A stretch of DNA of 64,000 nucleotides from Spartinivicinus marinus (GTDB lineage Bacteria; Pseudomonadota; Gammaproteobacteria; Pseudomonadales; Zooshikellaceae): assembly GCF_026309355.1 (NCBI RefSeq), contig NZ_JAPJZK010000001.1, positions 558,001 to 622,000 of the forward strand, given 5' to 3'. This document shows, piece after piece, positions 8,237-17,205 of the stretch. Under the pieces are notes generated by a model. The model was not told the DNA's origin and did no database searches. It worked only from the letters and a program-made list of their open reading frames with translations. Both the position numbers and the translations under genes were made by a program. Numbering within the stretch: the stretch's first letter is position 1; every line of letters begins with the position of its first letter.

Positions 8237-9071
8237 CTTCGTGAGGGATTCCTATCTCTGGGGCATCACTGCATAAAACAGTGGTTGGCGGGGTTCCGCT
8301 GTCTTGCCAGATTGACGCTTCAGTTCTTATAACTTGCTGCCAATTGATTTGCCAGCGTTCATAAGGCACGCCACCTAATGTCATGACTTGCTGATCAGCA
8401 CTAATATCCGTGGGATAGTCCAATGCCTCGCCCAAATCCCATTGATTGGCATTGATCTTAAGCGATACCTGAGCTGCCAAGTCTTCAGCGTAACCCACTT
8501 GATGGTAACAATTGACTGCCATAAAACACTTAACGGCCCCTGGTCCATTCCAATCATCAGCAGGTTTAATCTGTTGGAGTTTAACGACAATGGCAGGTAA
8601 TACCGGCTGAATCAGCTGGTAATCGCTGAGGCTTGTTTCTGAAATACCTGACAACTGTTGCCTTACGCTGTGTAAAAACTGCTTTATTGGGCTTTTAGTC
8701 GGTGTGCTTTGGCGATCAGCCGTTAACGCTAAATCGCCCCAGCACTCAAACTCCATAATCACTGAGTGCAGCATTTTTTCTGGTTCAAAGCCATCAGCAC
8801 TGGAGTTTAGTTGCAGTCCTAATCCTGCAAATTCAGTAATACACTGCTTTTGTAGCAAATGAGCCTGGCCGTAGTTTTTACTCCAGATTACCACCTGAAA
8901 TACGCTGTTTTGCCCAGTAATATCAGTGGTATTAATACGACCACTGCCTTGGGCTGCATTCACCCGATGGTAAGTAATGGCAGGATATTTGGCTTGTTCC
9001 GGTAATATTGTGGGATAAGCCCGATCATCGACTAATGCAGATAATGTTTGTTGGATTTTAATTTCAATCAT
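8208..9071 (-). CDS. Fused tail-completion protein: HK97-type terminator plus P2-side domain
   Basis: This 287-residue protein appears to be a two-part fusion. Residues 1-120 resemble DUF3168/tail-terminator proteins that follow HK97 gp10 genes (MIEIKIQQTLSALVDD, YPAITYHRVNA). Residues ~130-287 match the 175-residue stand-alone protein at 55116-55643 of prophage 2; both end with nearly the same sequence (PPTTVLCSDAPEIGIPHEDD). It lies exactly at the boundary between the HK97-type head genes and the P2-type tail genes. I infer that it adapts the two modules; the function of the C-terminal domain is unknown. Confidence 0.65.
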   Translation of the reverse strand: MIEIKIQQTLSALVDDRAYPTILPEQAKYPAITYHRVNAAQGSGRINTTDITGQNSVFQVVIWSKNYGQAHLLQKQCITEFAGLGLQLNSSADGFEPEKMLHSVIMEFECWGDLALTADRQSTPTKSPIKQFLHSVRQQLSGISETSLSDYQLIQPVLPAIVVKLQQIKPADDWNGPGAVKCFMAVNCYHQVGYAEDLAAQVSLKINANQWDLGEALDYPTDISADQQVMTLGGVPYERWQINWQQVIRTEASIWQDSGTPPTTVLCSDAPEIGIPHEDDYRVVSSK

Positions 9072-9474
9072 TTAGCAATTCATCAAGCCTTTTTTCAATC
9101 AGCTCGATAACCTCCTGCTTAGCATTGGAAAAATTGGATTGATCAACAGCGGGTTGAATAAAGGGCTTTTTAGCTTTTTGCCGTTCATTGCCATATTCCA
9201 TGGCTAATGCTTTTTGTACGACGGATGGCTGGTGTTTTTTTTGTGAAATGCCGGAGTAAACCACTGCAAATTGGTCTTTAGCAAAGGATTTATGATTAAT
9301 CGCTTTTTTAAGCTCACCGGTATCAACTGGCGCGTTTTGCTTCATCTGCTTTTTAACCGGCTTAATGATTTCTAATAAGCCTTGCCGTACCGCCCGATTA
9401 ATCAGTTTTTCTTCTACATCTCGAAGTTGTTCAGTTAACTCTTCAACATCCCGTAAATTAATATCAAGTTTCAT
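9064..9474 (-). CDS. HK97 gp10-type head-tail/tail completion protein
   Basis: This is a roughly 136-residue HK97 gp10-family protein. I chose the ATG at 9474 (MKLDINLRDVEEL), because the longer 158-residue reading starts inside the preceding gene with no gp10-like sequence. The core contains VKKQMKQNAPVDTGELKKAI, the classic PVDTG motif of this family. It joins the tail tube to the head during maturation. It overlaps the preceding head-closure gene by 11 bp and the next gene by 8 bp. Confidence 0.8.
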   Translation of the reverse strand: MKLDINLRDVEELTEQLRDVEEKLINRAVRQGLLEIIKPVKKQMKQNAPVDTGELKKAINHKSFAKDQFAVVYSGISQKKHQPSVVQKALAMEYGNERQKAKKPFIQPAVDQSNFSNAKQEVIELIEKRLDELLND

Positions 9475-9784
9475 GCTCTTCACACATGAGTAGCAGTTCG
9501 CGGTTGGCTTCTCTTGGGTTAAGTGGCGCATGAATTTCAAAAGTACGGTCTTTATACTTCACCCGAAACTGCGATTTAATCCCAGGCCGATAACGAATCG
9601 TTATTTTGTAATTAATCGCATTATTAATTTGCTGGGCTGCAAAAAACTCTTTACCTGATATGGGGTCAATGGCCGCTCGGGTTTGACATACCGTTACCCA
9701 GGTTTTAGTCGGTTGGCCGAATTCATCTTTAATTAACTCAGGTTTTTCAATGGTAATACGATGTTTTAAGCGGCCGGCTCTCAT
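9464..9784 (-). CDS. Head closure / head-tail joining protein (SPP1 gp16-like)
   Basis: This 106-residue protein is of the phage head-tail adaptor type. It starts MRAGRLKHRITIEKPEL and has the beta-barrel motif INYKITIRYRPGIKSQFRV that is common in head-closure proteins. It follows the gp6-like connector with a four-base overlap. The position between connector and gp10-like gene supports the call. Confidence 0.82.
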   Translation of the reverse strand: MRAGRLKHRITIEKPELIKDEFGQPTKTWVTVCQTRAAIDPISGKEFFAAQQINNAINYKITIRYRPGIKSQFRVKYKDRTFEIHAPLNPREANRELLLMCEEHET

Positions 9785-10089
9785 AGGGATTTAAAACGGT
9801 ATTTATTCCAAATAGTTTGGGTAGATAACGGTAATTCACTGACAACCCCGCCAATCACTACAGACTCCCGGTTGTTATACCAGTGGCCAATGAGCATTAA
9901 TAAACCAATTTCAATTTCACGAGTGATAACTACAGCGGTATCAGTAGGGTTTTCTTGCACGAGCGGGCGTTGTGTGGTGCTTTCAAAATGGGCAACAGCC
10001 GCTTCTATTAATACCTGCAAATAAGCGTCATCTTCCGTAAACTCCTCATCAACATTGAGGTGTTTTTTTACTAGGTTGAGTTCAATCAT
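9781..10089 (-). CDS. Head-tail connector protein (HK97 gp6-like)
   Basis: This is a 102-residue, mostly helical DNA-packaging/connector protein that binds below the portal. Recognisable parts are LNVDEEFTEDDAYLQVLIEAA and the GHWYNNRESV motif of the gp6 family. It follows the capsid gene by 32 bp. Confidence 0.85.
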   Translation of the reverse strand: MIELNLVKKHLNVDEEFTEDDAYLQVLIEAAVAHFESTTQRPLVQENPTDTAVVITREIEIGLLMLIGHWYNNRESVVIGGVVSELPLSTQTIWNKYRFKSL

Positions 10090-10121
10090 AAATAACTAAA
10101 GGCGGGTTTCCCCGCCCATAA

Positions 10122-11333
10122 TTAGCCCCCTTTGATTTGTAATACCTTAACAGCATTACTATCCAGCAACATATTACCCACGCGCTTGGTGGTATAAAAC
10201 GACACAAAGGGCTTATTGGTGTAAGGGTCGCGCAATACCCGTGTACCAATCCGATCTAAGATCAAATAAGCCCGCTTAAAGTTACCAAAGGATATCGGCG
10301 CTTTTTTCGCGGCAATATCATCGACTTGTTCATTTTCCGTCATCGAATAACCTAGCAACCGCGAAGGCTCACCGGCTTGTAAGCCAGGGCTCCATAAATA
10401 ATTACCGTCATTATCCTTCATCAGCCGTACTTGCCCAACACTGGTGCTGTTCATCATCCAGCGGGCACCTGTGCGGTATTTACGTTTTAAAGCGTACAAT
10501 AGCTTTAACAGGTCATCGGCTTCGAGCTTAGCGGTGGCGGTATCCAAATACTGTAATTTGCCGAACTCCCTCACATCATCGCTTTGTGTAGTACGAGGAT
10601 AAGCAAACAAGCCCACAGGCTTTAGGTTTCCATCACCATTAGTAAAAGCAGCTTCTTCCTGTTCGCTAAATTCCTCACCAATATCATTAAGCAAAAACTG
10701 TTGTACATTAAAAAACGCATCATCCAGCATGGTTTGAGTAGCCTCTGGATTGGCGTAAATCTCGCCCCAGTGCGTGGTAATTGGCTTCAGCTGTGAAGTA
10801 TCAGTGTTCGGCCTTGGCGATGTTTCACCCACCCAGCCCGATGTAGCTCGCCCGTCTTTCCGTAGTTTTTTAAGGTCCGGTGTGGATAAGGTTTGACTGG
10901 AGCAAACCGAACGCATGACCACTTGATCACGGCCAAAGTCGATAATTTGCCGGTCTAATTGTTCTGGTACCGCATAACCGCCATCCTCATCATTGCTGGT
11001 TTGCATGGTTTTGGTTTTTAAATCATCGATCTGGTCGGTTTTGCCTTTTCTGACAAATTGATCAAAGGCTTTTTCATATTCGGCGTTTTGTTGTTTACCA
11101 CCAAACGTGCTGCCAGGGCGATTTGCCTTGGTTTCCAGCTCTTCAAACTGGCCTTTTAGCTTTTCCAGCTCCGAGAGTTTGTCATTGATCGCCTTCAATT
11201 TACCTTCAACCAATCCATCCAGCGCGTCACCTTTTTCCAAGGTAGTTAAGCGATCATCATTGGTTTTTTTAAACTCATTAAAGGCACCACCTAATTCCTC
11301 AATTGTCTTATTAATATCTTCAGCGTAAGCCAT
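10122..11333 (-). CDS. Major capsid protein (HK97 gp5 family)
   Basis: This 403-residue protein is built like HK97 gp5. Residues 1-~80 form a charged coiled-coil delta (scaffold) domain (FNEFKKTNDDRLTTLEKG), which the adjacent protease is expected to remove. The HK97 fold follows, with conserved blocks DEDGGYAVPEQLDRQI, SGWVGETSPRPNTDTSQL, FTNGDGNLKPVGL and SVGQVRLMKDNDGNYLW. It forms the icosahedral shell. Nothing in prophage 2 is homologous; that phage uses a lambda E-type capsid. Confidence 0.93.
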   Translation of the reverse strand: MAYAEDINKTIEELGGAFNEFKKTNDDRLTTLEKGDALDGLVEGKLKAINDKLSELEKLKGQFEELETKANRPGSTFGGKQQNAEYEKAFDQFVRKGKTDQIDDLKTKTMQTSNDEDGGYAVPEQLDRQIIDFGRDQVVMRSVCSSQTLSTPDLKKLRKDGRATSGWVGETSPRPNTDTSQLKPITTHWGEIYANPEATQTMLDDAFFNVQQFLLNDIGEEFSEQEEAAFTNGDGNLKPVGLFAYPRTTQSDDVREFGKLQYLDTATAKLEADDLLKLLYALKRKYRTGARWMMNSTSVGQVRLMKDNDGNYLWSPGLQAGEPSRLLGYSMTENEQVDDIAAKKAPISFGNFKRAYLILDRIGTRVLRDPYTNKPFVSFYTTKRVGNMLLDSNAVKVLQIKGG

Positions 11334-11337
11334 TGAT

Positions 11338-11988
11338 TTATCCTTTTAAGGTTTGAATAAGGGATTGCAATTGATTCACGGTACTTGATAACTCAGCGTC
11401 TCGCTGATTCAAGGCGTGATAACCATCAGCCATTAAGCCTTTGGCTTGGGCTCGCGATAAACCGGCCTCGCGCAGGAATCGCTCAAACGTTTTTGGACCA
11501 CCGTCAATGGCCGATTTAACGCCATCAACCGTGGCCGATTCATTGGCAGGAAATGTCACCAAGGACACTTCCCATAATTTCACTTGCTTTAGACGATAGG
11601 TGTCGGTGTCTTCATCCCATTCACCACCACCCTTGGGAAGAGTAAAGCCAATTGATAACCCAGTGACGGAACCGGCTTTTAAATGGGCATAAGCCCGCTT
11701 TGCTAAGGGGTCATCGTCAATTAATAATTTCCCCTCAACATACAGGCCGTGGTTATCTTCCACCATTTTGGTATAGACGCCGATAGGCTCGTCATAACGA
11801 TGCTGCCACAATAAAGCCGGTAATTTATTTTTCTGTTGCCACTGATTCAGTGATTGTAAAAAAGCCCCTTTTTCAACCACGTCACCATAACTGTCTTCTA
11901 CTTCAAACACTGAGCCATAGCCTGCAAATACCCCTGACTCGTCTACCGATTTAATTTCAAACGGTTTCGCAATCTTAGTTAGTTTCAT
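11338..11988 (-). CDS. Prohead protease (HK97 gp4 family)
   Basis: This is a ~216-residue U35 prohead protease that cleaves the capsid delta domain. The ATG at 11988 (MKLTKIAKPFEIKSVDE) is preferred to a longer reading that lies inside the portal gene. The family core is present: FAGYGSVFEVEDSYGDVV, ALLWQHRYDEPIG (catalytic His region) and HLKAGSVTGLSIGF (catalytic Ser). It sits between portal and capsid as in HK97. Confidence 0.9.
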   Translation of the reverse strand: MKLTKIAKPFEIKSVDESGVFAGYGSVFEVEDSYGDVVEKGAFLQSLNQWQQKNKLPALLWQHRYDEPIGVYTKMVEDNHGLYVEGKLLIDDDPLAKRAYAHLKAGSVTGLSIGFTLPKGGGEWDEDTDTYRLKQVKLWEVSLVTFPANESATVDGVKSAIDGGPKTFERFLREAGLSRAQAKGLMADGYHALNQRDAELSSTVNQLQSLIQTLKG

Positions 11989-13183
11989 TTTTCTCTGGCT
12001 CTTTACCATTAATCAGCATATTCATAGGGGTTAAATAAATATCGCCACCGTCCCTTGGGTCTAAATCTTCCAGCGCCCGAATTTCATTGGGAGATAGTGA
12101 GCCGGTTTGCTGCAGCTTGGTGTAAAACTCAGCTCGGGATTTCATGTCCCCACGCAACAGGCTATTTACATTAAACTTGGCAAAGTGGCTGGCACGCTTG
12201 GCTTCAGGAATTAAACTCACCTGAATGCGCTGCTCAATCCGGGTTAAATACGGCACCAGTGCATTAACCACAAATTCTTGTGCTTGATGCTCAATATTGG
12301 AAAACGTGGCTTTTTCTAAATCACCCACCATGTGGGGTGGCACTCGAAATAATCCACAGATTTCCGAACGTTGGTATTTGCGGGTTTCTAAAAACTGGGC
12401 ATCATCTGACGTCATGCCCACGCTCACCCATTTTAAGCCAGCCTCTAAAATCGCAACTTTATGGGCATTATCTAACCCTTGATATTGATCGTCCCAGCTT
12501 TGTTTGACCCGCTTAACCACATCATCATTTAAGGTTTGGTCCGTACTTAAAATGCCCCCTGGACGAGCCCCATTACTGAACAATTTAGCGCCGTGTTTTT
12601 CAGTGGCTAACCCCAAGCCAATGGCATTGCGGGCATAACTAATGGGTGACACGCCTTTGATGCCATCAACGGAAAAACCCTTTACATGGAAGACTTGGTC
12701 AGCAGTAAGAATGTCACGGCTACCATTGGCAAAGGTGACATCATAAACCAGGGTGTAATCATCCAATAATTTGGGTTCTACATTATCCGGGTTTAAGGGT
12801 AATAATTCCCGTAGCTCACCTTTGACTGTATTTTTATAGGCGTAAAAATTACCGCGCAAACATAAATGAGTAATGCACAATTCCCATAACTCTTGGGACG
12901 TCATATAACTGTTTGGCGACAGTTTAAGTAGGTGATAAAGACGATTCCCAGTGGCTTTTACCCGTTTTTCACCTTGCTGCACAAAGTAATTCAGCGGTAA
13001 CTGGCCAACTGATTCAGCCAATACCCGAATACAGGAAAACACGGTACAGCAACGCATGGCGCTCTCAGGCGTAACGGTGATATTAGTATCGGTTTCATAG
13101 CCAACTCCCAGTGCTTGCAATAGTCCATGGGAATCAAACGGGGCTGCCTGACTCTTGGTAAACAATTTTTTAAAAAAACTCAT
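11975..13183 (-). CDS. Portal protein (HK97 gp3 family)
   Basis: This 402-residue portal forms the dodecameric DNA gate of the head. HK97-type motifs are SAMRCCTVFSCIRVLAESVG, LPLNYFV and the conserved stretch FRVPPHMVGDLEKATFSNIE. It overlaps the terminase gene by four bases and the protease gene by 14 bases, so packaging and head genes appear translationally coupled. Confidence 0.94.
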   Translation of the reverse strand: MSFFKKLFTKSQAAPFDSHGLLQALGVGYETDTNITVTPESAMRCCTVFSCIRVLAESVGQLPLNYFVQQGEKRVKATGNRLYHLLKLSPNSYMTSQELWELCITHLCLRGNFYAYKNTVKGELRELLPLNPDNVEPKLLDDYTLVYDVTFANGSRDILTADQVFHVKGFSVDGIKGVSPISYARNAIGLGLATEKHGAKLFSNGARPGGILSTDQTLNDDVVKRVKQSWDDQYQGLDNAHKVAILEAGLKWVSVGMTSDDAQFLETRKYQRSEICGLFRVPPHMVGDLEKATFSNIEHQAQEFVVNALVPYLTRIEQRIQVSLIPEAKRASHFAKFNVNSLLRGDMKSRAEFYTKLQQTGSLSPNEIRALEDLDPRDGGDIYLTPMNMLINGKEPEKNETN

Positions 13184-14877
13184 AGAAAACGAATGCCGTG
13201 GTTTTCGTAGGCTTTATTTAATGAGGGGCTGTCGTCGTCGAGCATGGAACGGCCAATTCCCATAATTAATGCAACAGCACCATCAATTTTGTTATGGGGC
13301 TTTTCTTTGCGCGGAAAGATGTTCTCATTAGCGTCTTCTTTTACCGTTACGTTTGACATCATCCAAGTTAATATCGGATTACCATCATGGTGAAAGCGTT
13401 GGGCTTTTATGGCTGCCTCTAACTCTTTCATCGCGGGTGAAAAGTTGGACGTGGTTTGGGGAAATTTAACCGGACTTAAATTGTACTGATCCAGTTCTTG
13501 TGCCAGTTGTACCGCTCCCCAAGGGTCATGGGGAATTTCTCTTACTTGATGTTGCTCGGAAAGCTCTAATATCTCTTGCCTGACTTGGCTGTAATCAATT
13601 TCAGCCCCATCAGTTTTCGTTAAATACCCTTCATTTAACCACTGCTGATACGCGGAGTGGTTTTTATTATTCTCGTCATAGATTGTGTCTTCCGGTAAAT
13701 AGTGACGAGAAAAGGCATAATAATGCTGTTTATCCGCGACTTGACGGGTAAATACCTGCACAAAAGAACAAATATCAATGTGTGATGAAAGGTCAATCGC
13801 AAATACAGCCTCATCGCCTTTAAAATCGTCAATGGATAACCCTTTGTCACAACAGCGATGCCAATCGACTAAATTAATCCAGGCTTCTCGGGCATTGACC
13901 CAAACATTCAGGTGCTTCGTTTTAAATGGATTTTGGCGGCTAGCATTGGCGACGGCACTGGCTTGCTGGGATAATAAAAAATCCTCCAATACCGACACAT
14001 TGTAATTCGGATTCGCTTTAATTAATGCTTCCGGTTGGGTCCAGTCGTCGTCTTCATCAATGGTATAAATGAGTCCCCACAGTTCATCATTCGGCACGGA
14101 ACCGTTAAGGATATTAATCACCTCTTGTCGTTTGTCATAACAAGGCCCAGCAATGTTAAAGCCTGCCGTGGTAATCACAAATAATAACGGTTGTTCTCTG
14201 GCTCCCATGCCTGAACGCATGGTGTCATATAAGTCACTGGTTTGATGCTCGTGATACTCATCAATTAACGCGCAGCTAGGAGAAGAACCATCACCTGGGT
14301 TACCAATCAACGGCTCAAAGCGAGCATGATCTAACACAATATGCATGTTTTTGGCATTGACTTGAATGCCTGCATGTTTCTGTAACTTTGGCCTTTTCTC
14401 CACCATGATCTTGGCCGGTCGAAACACCTCCCAAGCTTGTTTTTCAGTGGTTGCCCCCGAGTAAACTTCTGCACCAAATTCATCGTCCATCGCAAAGCAA
14501 TATAAACCAACACCTGCTGCTAAAATGGACTTGCCATTTTTACGGGGGACTTCGTAATACACCTCACGATAACGGCGGGTGTGGTCTTTTTTTCTGCACC
14601 AACCAAATGGCACACCAAACGCAAAACACTGCCAGGGCTCTAACTGAATATTTTGCTTTTTAGAAGCCCACTTGCCTTTGGTATGCGGCAGTAGCTGAAC
14701 AAATTTACAAATTCGCTCGGCTTTTTCTTCGTCAAAATAATAAGGGTAATCAGGATCATCGACTTTGGTTAAATCAGTTAAATGGCGCTGACACGCTTGA
14801 ATAACGTATTGGCAAGCCGGTATGTCACCAGAGACCACCGCTTTCGCATAATGTTCAGCGCGCTCGTAATTCGTCAT
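13180..14877 (-). CDS. terL: Terminase large subunit (HK97/Terminase_1 family)
   Basis: This 565-residue packaging motor and endonuclease has a Walker A-like PRKNGKS at residues 111-117. The Walker B is CALIDEYHEH near residue 208, and the nuclease domain begins with FAIDLSSHIDICSFV near residue 345. It drives ATP-dependent DNA translocation into the prohead and cuts concatemers. It overlaps both TerS and portal genes by four bases. Prophage 2 has an unrelated GpA-type terminase. Confidence 0.94.
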   Translation of the reverse strand: MTNYERAEHYAKAVVSGDIPACQYVIQACQRHLTDLTKVDDPDYPYYFDEEKAERICKFVQLLPHTKGKWASKKQNIQLEPWQCFAFGVPFGWCRKKDHTRRYREVYYEVPRKNGKSILAAGVGLYCFAMDDEFGAEVYSGATTEKQAWEVFRPAKIMVEKRPKLQKHAGIQVNAKNMHIVLDHARFEPLIGNPGDGSSPSCALIDEYHEHQTSDLYDTMRSGMGAREQPLLFVITTAGFNIAGPCYDKRQEVINILNGSVPNDELWGLIYTIDEDDDWTQPEALIKANPNYNVSVLEDFLLSQQASAVANASRQNPFKTKHLNVWVNAREAWINLVDWHRCCDKGLSIDDFKGDEAVFAIDLSSHIDICSFVQVFTRQVADKQHYYAFSRHYLPEDTIYDENNKNHSAYQQWLNEGYLTKTDGAEIDYSQVRQEILELSEQHQVREIPHDPWGAVQLAQELDQYNLSPVKFPQTTSNFSPAMKELEAAIKAQRFHHDGNPILTWMMSNVTVKEDANENIFPRKEKPHNKIDGAVALIMGIGRSMLDDDSPSLNKAYENHGIRFL

Positions 14878-15326
14878 AGATTAAATTCGTTGGTTTCTTC
14901 CGCTGGCTGGCCAACCGCTAACCGAGCACGACTGGCAGGATCAAGGCCCAACTTGGCACCGTAGCTATCCACTTGCTTAATGGATTCGTTCGCCACCGTA
15001 CACGCTGGGTTTTTCTTTAAGTTACCCTTGTTATCCATGACCATAATGCCGTGTTGCTCGATCGCGTCTTCAGCGGCCCGCCAGCGCGCGTAAGCCGTAC
15101 AAAAGATTTCCAGGTTATGGAAGTCAACCTCAGTCAGTACACCACTCTTGATTAACTTGGGGGCTAAGTAGCTCCATAGTTCGGTTGCAGTGGCATCCAA
15201 CCAGTTGGGTGGGTCAACATTGGTAAGTGCACCGTAACTCGGCTCATCTTGATTTAAAGCCCGTTTACCGGGATTCCCTGCGAGTAACTTCTGCTGGGTG
15301 GGCTTTGGTTTTCGACCTCTAGCCAT
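14874..15326 (-). CDS. terS: Terminase small subunit (P27 family)
   Basis: This 150-residue P27-type small terminase recognises the packaging site. It starts MARGRKPKPTQQKLLAGNPG, a basic N-terminus typical of the family, and contains YARWRAAEDAIEQHGIMV. The 160-bp gap between this gene and the upstream HNH gene is where HK97-like phages keep their cos site. I see no motif there that proves it. Confidence 0.9.
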   Translation of the reverse strand: MARGRKPKPTQQKLLAGNPGKRALNQDEPSYGALTNVDPPNWLDATATELWSYLAPKLIKSGVLTEVDFHNLEIFCTAYARWRAAEDAIEQHGIMVMDNKGNLKKNPACTVANESIKQVDSYGAKLGLDPASRARLAVGQPAEETNEFNL

Positions 15327-15487
15327 CGCATGTTGTAATTTTTAATTTCGCGGGAATAAAAAAATTCTTGAAGCGCTCGATACCTAGCTACAAGCCCCAG
15401 AGATTAACCCCGCCCCCCTATGGCATTATTATTAATACCTTGCCATTAATTGTGGGCGGCATTGCTTAGAAAGGCTCTCAGGCAGTC

Positions 15488-15853
15488 TTAGCGACGGTAA
15501 TTTTTTTCTTGATCGGTTTTTTTCTGGTGGCAAGCACGACAGATGGCTTGTAGATTTTCAAGTGCATCATCACCGCCTTGGCTCTTAGGTTTAATATGGT
15601 CAACAATATTCGCAGGTGTGTATTTATTCATTAATAAACACATTTGGCATAGATAAGTATCACGCTCTAATACCAGCTTACGTAGTCTTTCCCATGGTTT
15701 GCCATAGCCACGCTGGTGGCGGTTGCCTTTATTCTTTTGCCACTGAGTCCAGCCTGACGCCTGTTGTTTATGTTGCTCACAATAACCGTGTTTTTCACGA
15801 GTTAAGCCACTACAATCTAGTGATCGACAGGGGCGTGGTGTGCGTTTAGGCAT
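15488..15853 (-). CDS. HNH endonuclease next to terminase
   Basis: This 121-residue HNH nuclease has zinc ligands in CQMCLL...CRACH and the catalytic core IVDHIKPKSQGGDD. A second Cys/His cluster lies at the N-terminus (CRSLDCSG, HGYCEQH). HNH proteins beside TerS/TerL assist cohesive-end cleavage in HK97-like phages, and the gene order here (HNH, TerS, TerL, portal, protease, capsid) is the canonical one. Confidence 0.93.
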   Translation of the reverse strand: MPKRTPRPCRSLDCSGLTREKHGYCEQHKQQASGWTQWQKNKGNRHQRGYGKPWERLRKLVLERDTYLCQMCLLMNKYTPANIVDHIKPKSQGGDDALENLQAICRACHQKKTDQEKNYRR

Positions 15854-16166
15854 GATGTTCGTTGTGATGATTATTTGTATTAATAGTAATGTATGAATAA
15901 TTAAAGATGAAATTAAATAGAATCATTATTAATATCATTTTCACAAATACACCTCATAAAAATAATTATTTTTACAGACAAAGCAATAAGCACTATCTGT
16001 AGTACTAACGTCAGTATTATTTATTTTAAACCAATAAAATTTATCGACAAAAATCAACAAAAAGCCAATTTTTATTGGTATATATCAATAAGTTTTTCAA
16101 ACTGTTTGCTACCAAAATTTTATTCTATTACACTTCCTTGCCTATTAAAGACCTAGGAGTGTGTAT
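15854..16166. other. AT-rich intergenic region upstream of the deacetylase-like gene
   Basis: This stretch of about 310 bp separates divergent genes (HNH leftward, deacetylase-like rightward). It is conspicuously AT-rich compared with the phage genes, which fits an acquired insert. A strong AGGAG ribosome site lies at 16155-16159. I see no convincing coding potential. Confidence 0.5.
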
Positions 16167-17168
16167 ATGAAAAAAAATAGCAATATTTCTTCTATTAAAT
16201 CTATTTTAGTTCCTTTACTAATAACATTAGCATTTATAAACAACGCCTTAGCTGAAGGAAAGGTCGTTGGAATTATAAGTGTTGACTGGGAAGGATATTG
16301 GATAAAAGAAAAAGATATCCAAAAAATGAGGCAGTTTAGAGAAGATTTCCCAGAAGTAGGAATGCTTCATTTTTTAAATGCCGCATATTATACGAAACAT
16401 GATGCAAATTATCCTGAAATAACCCAAACAATTCAGTCAGTACTCCTTCCAAATGACGAACACGGCTTACATATTCATGGTTGGCGATCTCTTGTAGAAG
16501 CAAGTGGCGTAACATTCAATACTTCACCTCGCATGGGTAAAAAAGATCCCATTTCTTTAGATAAATGCCAGCCACCCAAGGATTGTGGACATGATATTGA
16601 TATAAGTTCATATAGTAAAAGTGAACTAAGAAATATAATACGTTTTAGCAAACGAACTCTAATGGACGAAGGCTTTGATCAACCTGTTAGTTTTCGTGCA
16701 GGCGGCTGGATGACTAGATCTAATGCCATACAGGCTTTATCTGAAGAAGGTATTCAATATGATTCATCAGCAATGCCTCCAGAATTATTAAAAGGTAGCC
16801 CATGGGAAAAGCTTCCCCTTTATACATGGCTAGATCGGCTATGGAGTAATATTGATACAGATACTCAACCTTACGTAATCAGTAGATCAGGACAAGCTCG
16901 AGTATTAGAAATTCCTGATAATGGTATTCTTGCAGACTATATCACTGCCGAAGGAATGCTTGAGATATTTAAGAAAAATGTTACAAAATGGCAGAAAAAT
17001 ACTGATAAGAACATTTATGTGTCTATTGGTTTTCATCAAGAATCAGCTGATAAATATTTAGATCGTATTCGTGAAGCTAAAGGTTTAATTGAAGCATATG
17101 CTCAAGAAAATGATATACCATTTGAATGGGCAACGTTTCCTATTAGCCAATACTTTCCAGCCCCATAA
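16167..17168 (+). CDS. Secreted polysaccharide deacetylase-like protein (prophage cargo)
   Basis: This ~333-residue exported protein has a signal peptide with a hydrophobic stretch (ILVPLLITLAFINNALA) that ends before EGKVVG. NodB/CE4-like features are an N-terminal IISVDWEGYW (candidate metal Asp), HGLHIHGWRSL (His cluster) and VSFRAGGWMT in the position of motif 3. The exact substrate is unknown. I chose the ATG at 16167 because AGGAG (16155-16159) is seven bases upstream, while the GTG at 16161 is too close. It is AT-rich, opposite in strand to the late operon and flanked by a terminator-like hairpin, so it looks like lysogenic cargo rather than a phage structural gene. Confidence 0.6.
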   Translation: MKKNSNISSIKSILVPLLITLAFINNALAEGKVVGIISVDWEGYWIKEKDIQKMRQFREDFPEVGMLHFLNAAYYTKHDANYPEITQTIQSVLLPNDEHGLHIHGWRSLVEASGVTFNTSPRMGKKDPISLDKCQPPKDCGHDIDISSYSKSELRNIIRFSKRTLMDEGFDQPVSFRAGGWMTRSNAIQALSEEGIQYDSSAMPPELLKGSPWEKLPLYTWLDRLWSNIDTDTQPYVISRSGQARVLEIPDNGILADYITAEGMLEIFKKNVTKWQKNTDKNIYVSIGFHQESADKYLDRIREAKGLIEAYAQENDIPFEWATFPISQYFPAP

Positions 17169-17187
17169 CAATTTATGCCTTTTTGAT

Positions 17188-17205
17188 GCTTAGTATAAAC
17201 TAAGC
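17188..17205. terminator. Hairpin between convergent cargo and antirepressor genes
   Basis: A perfect 7-bp inverted repeat GCTTAGT/ACTAAGC with a 4-nt loop lies between the convergent genes. It overlaps the stop codon of the antirepressor. The stem is weak and T-runs are short, so termination is inferred. Confidence 0.4.

Noticed and set aside
15327-15487. cos site between HNH and TerS genes
   Set aside because: The location is right for HK97-like phages, but I could not identify a cos motif from sequence alone.
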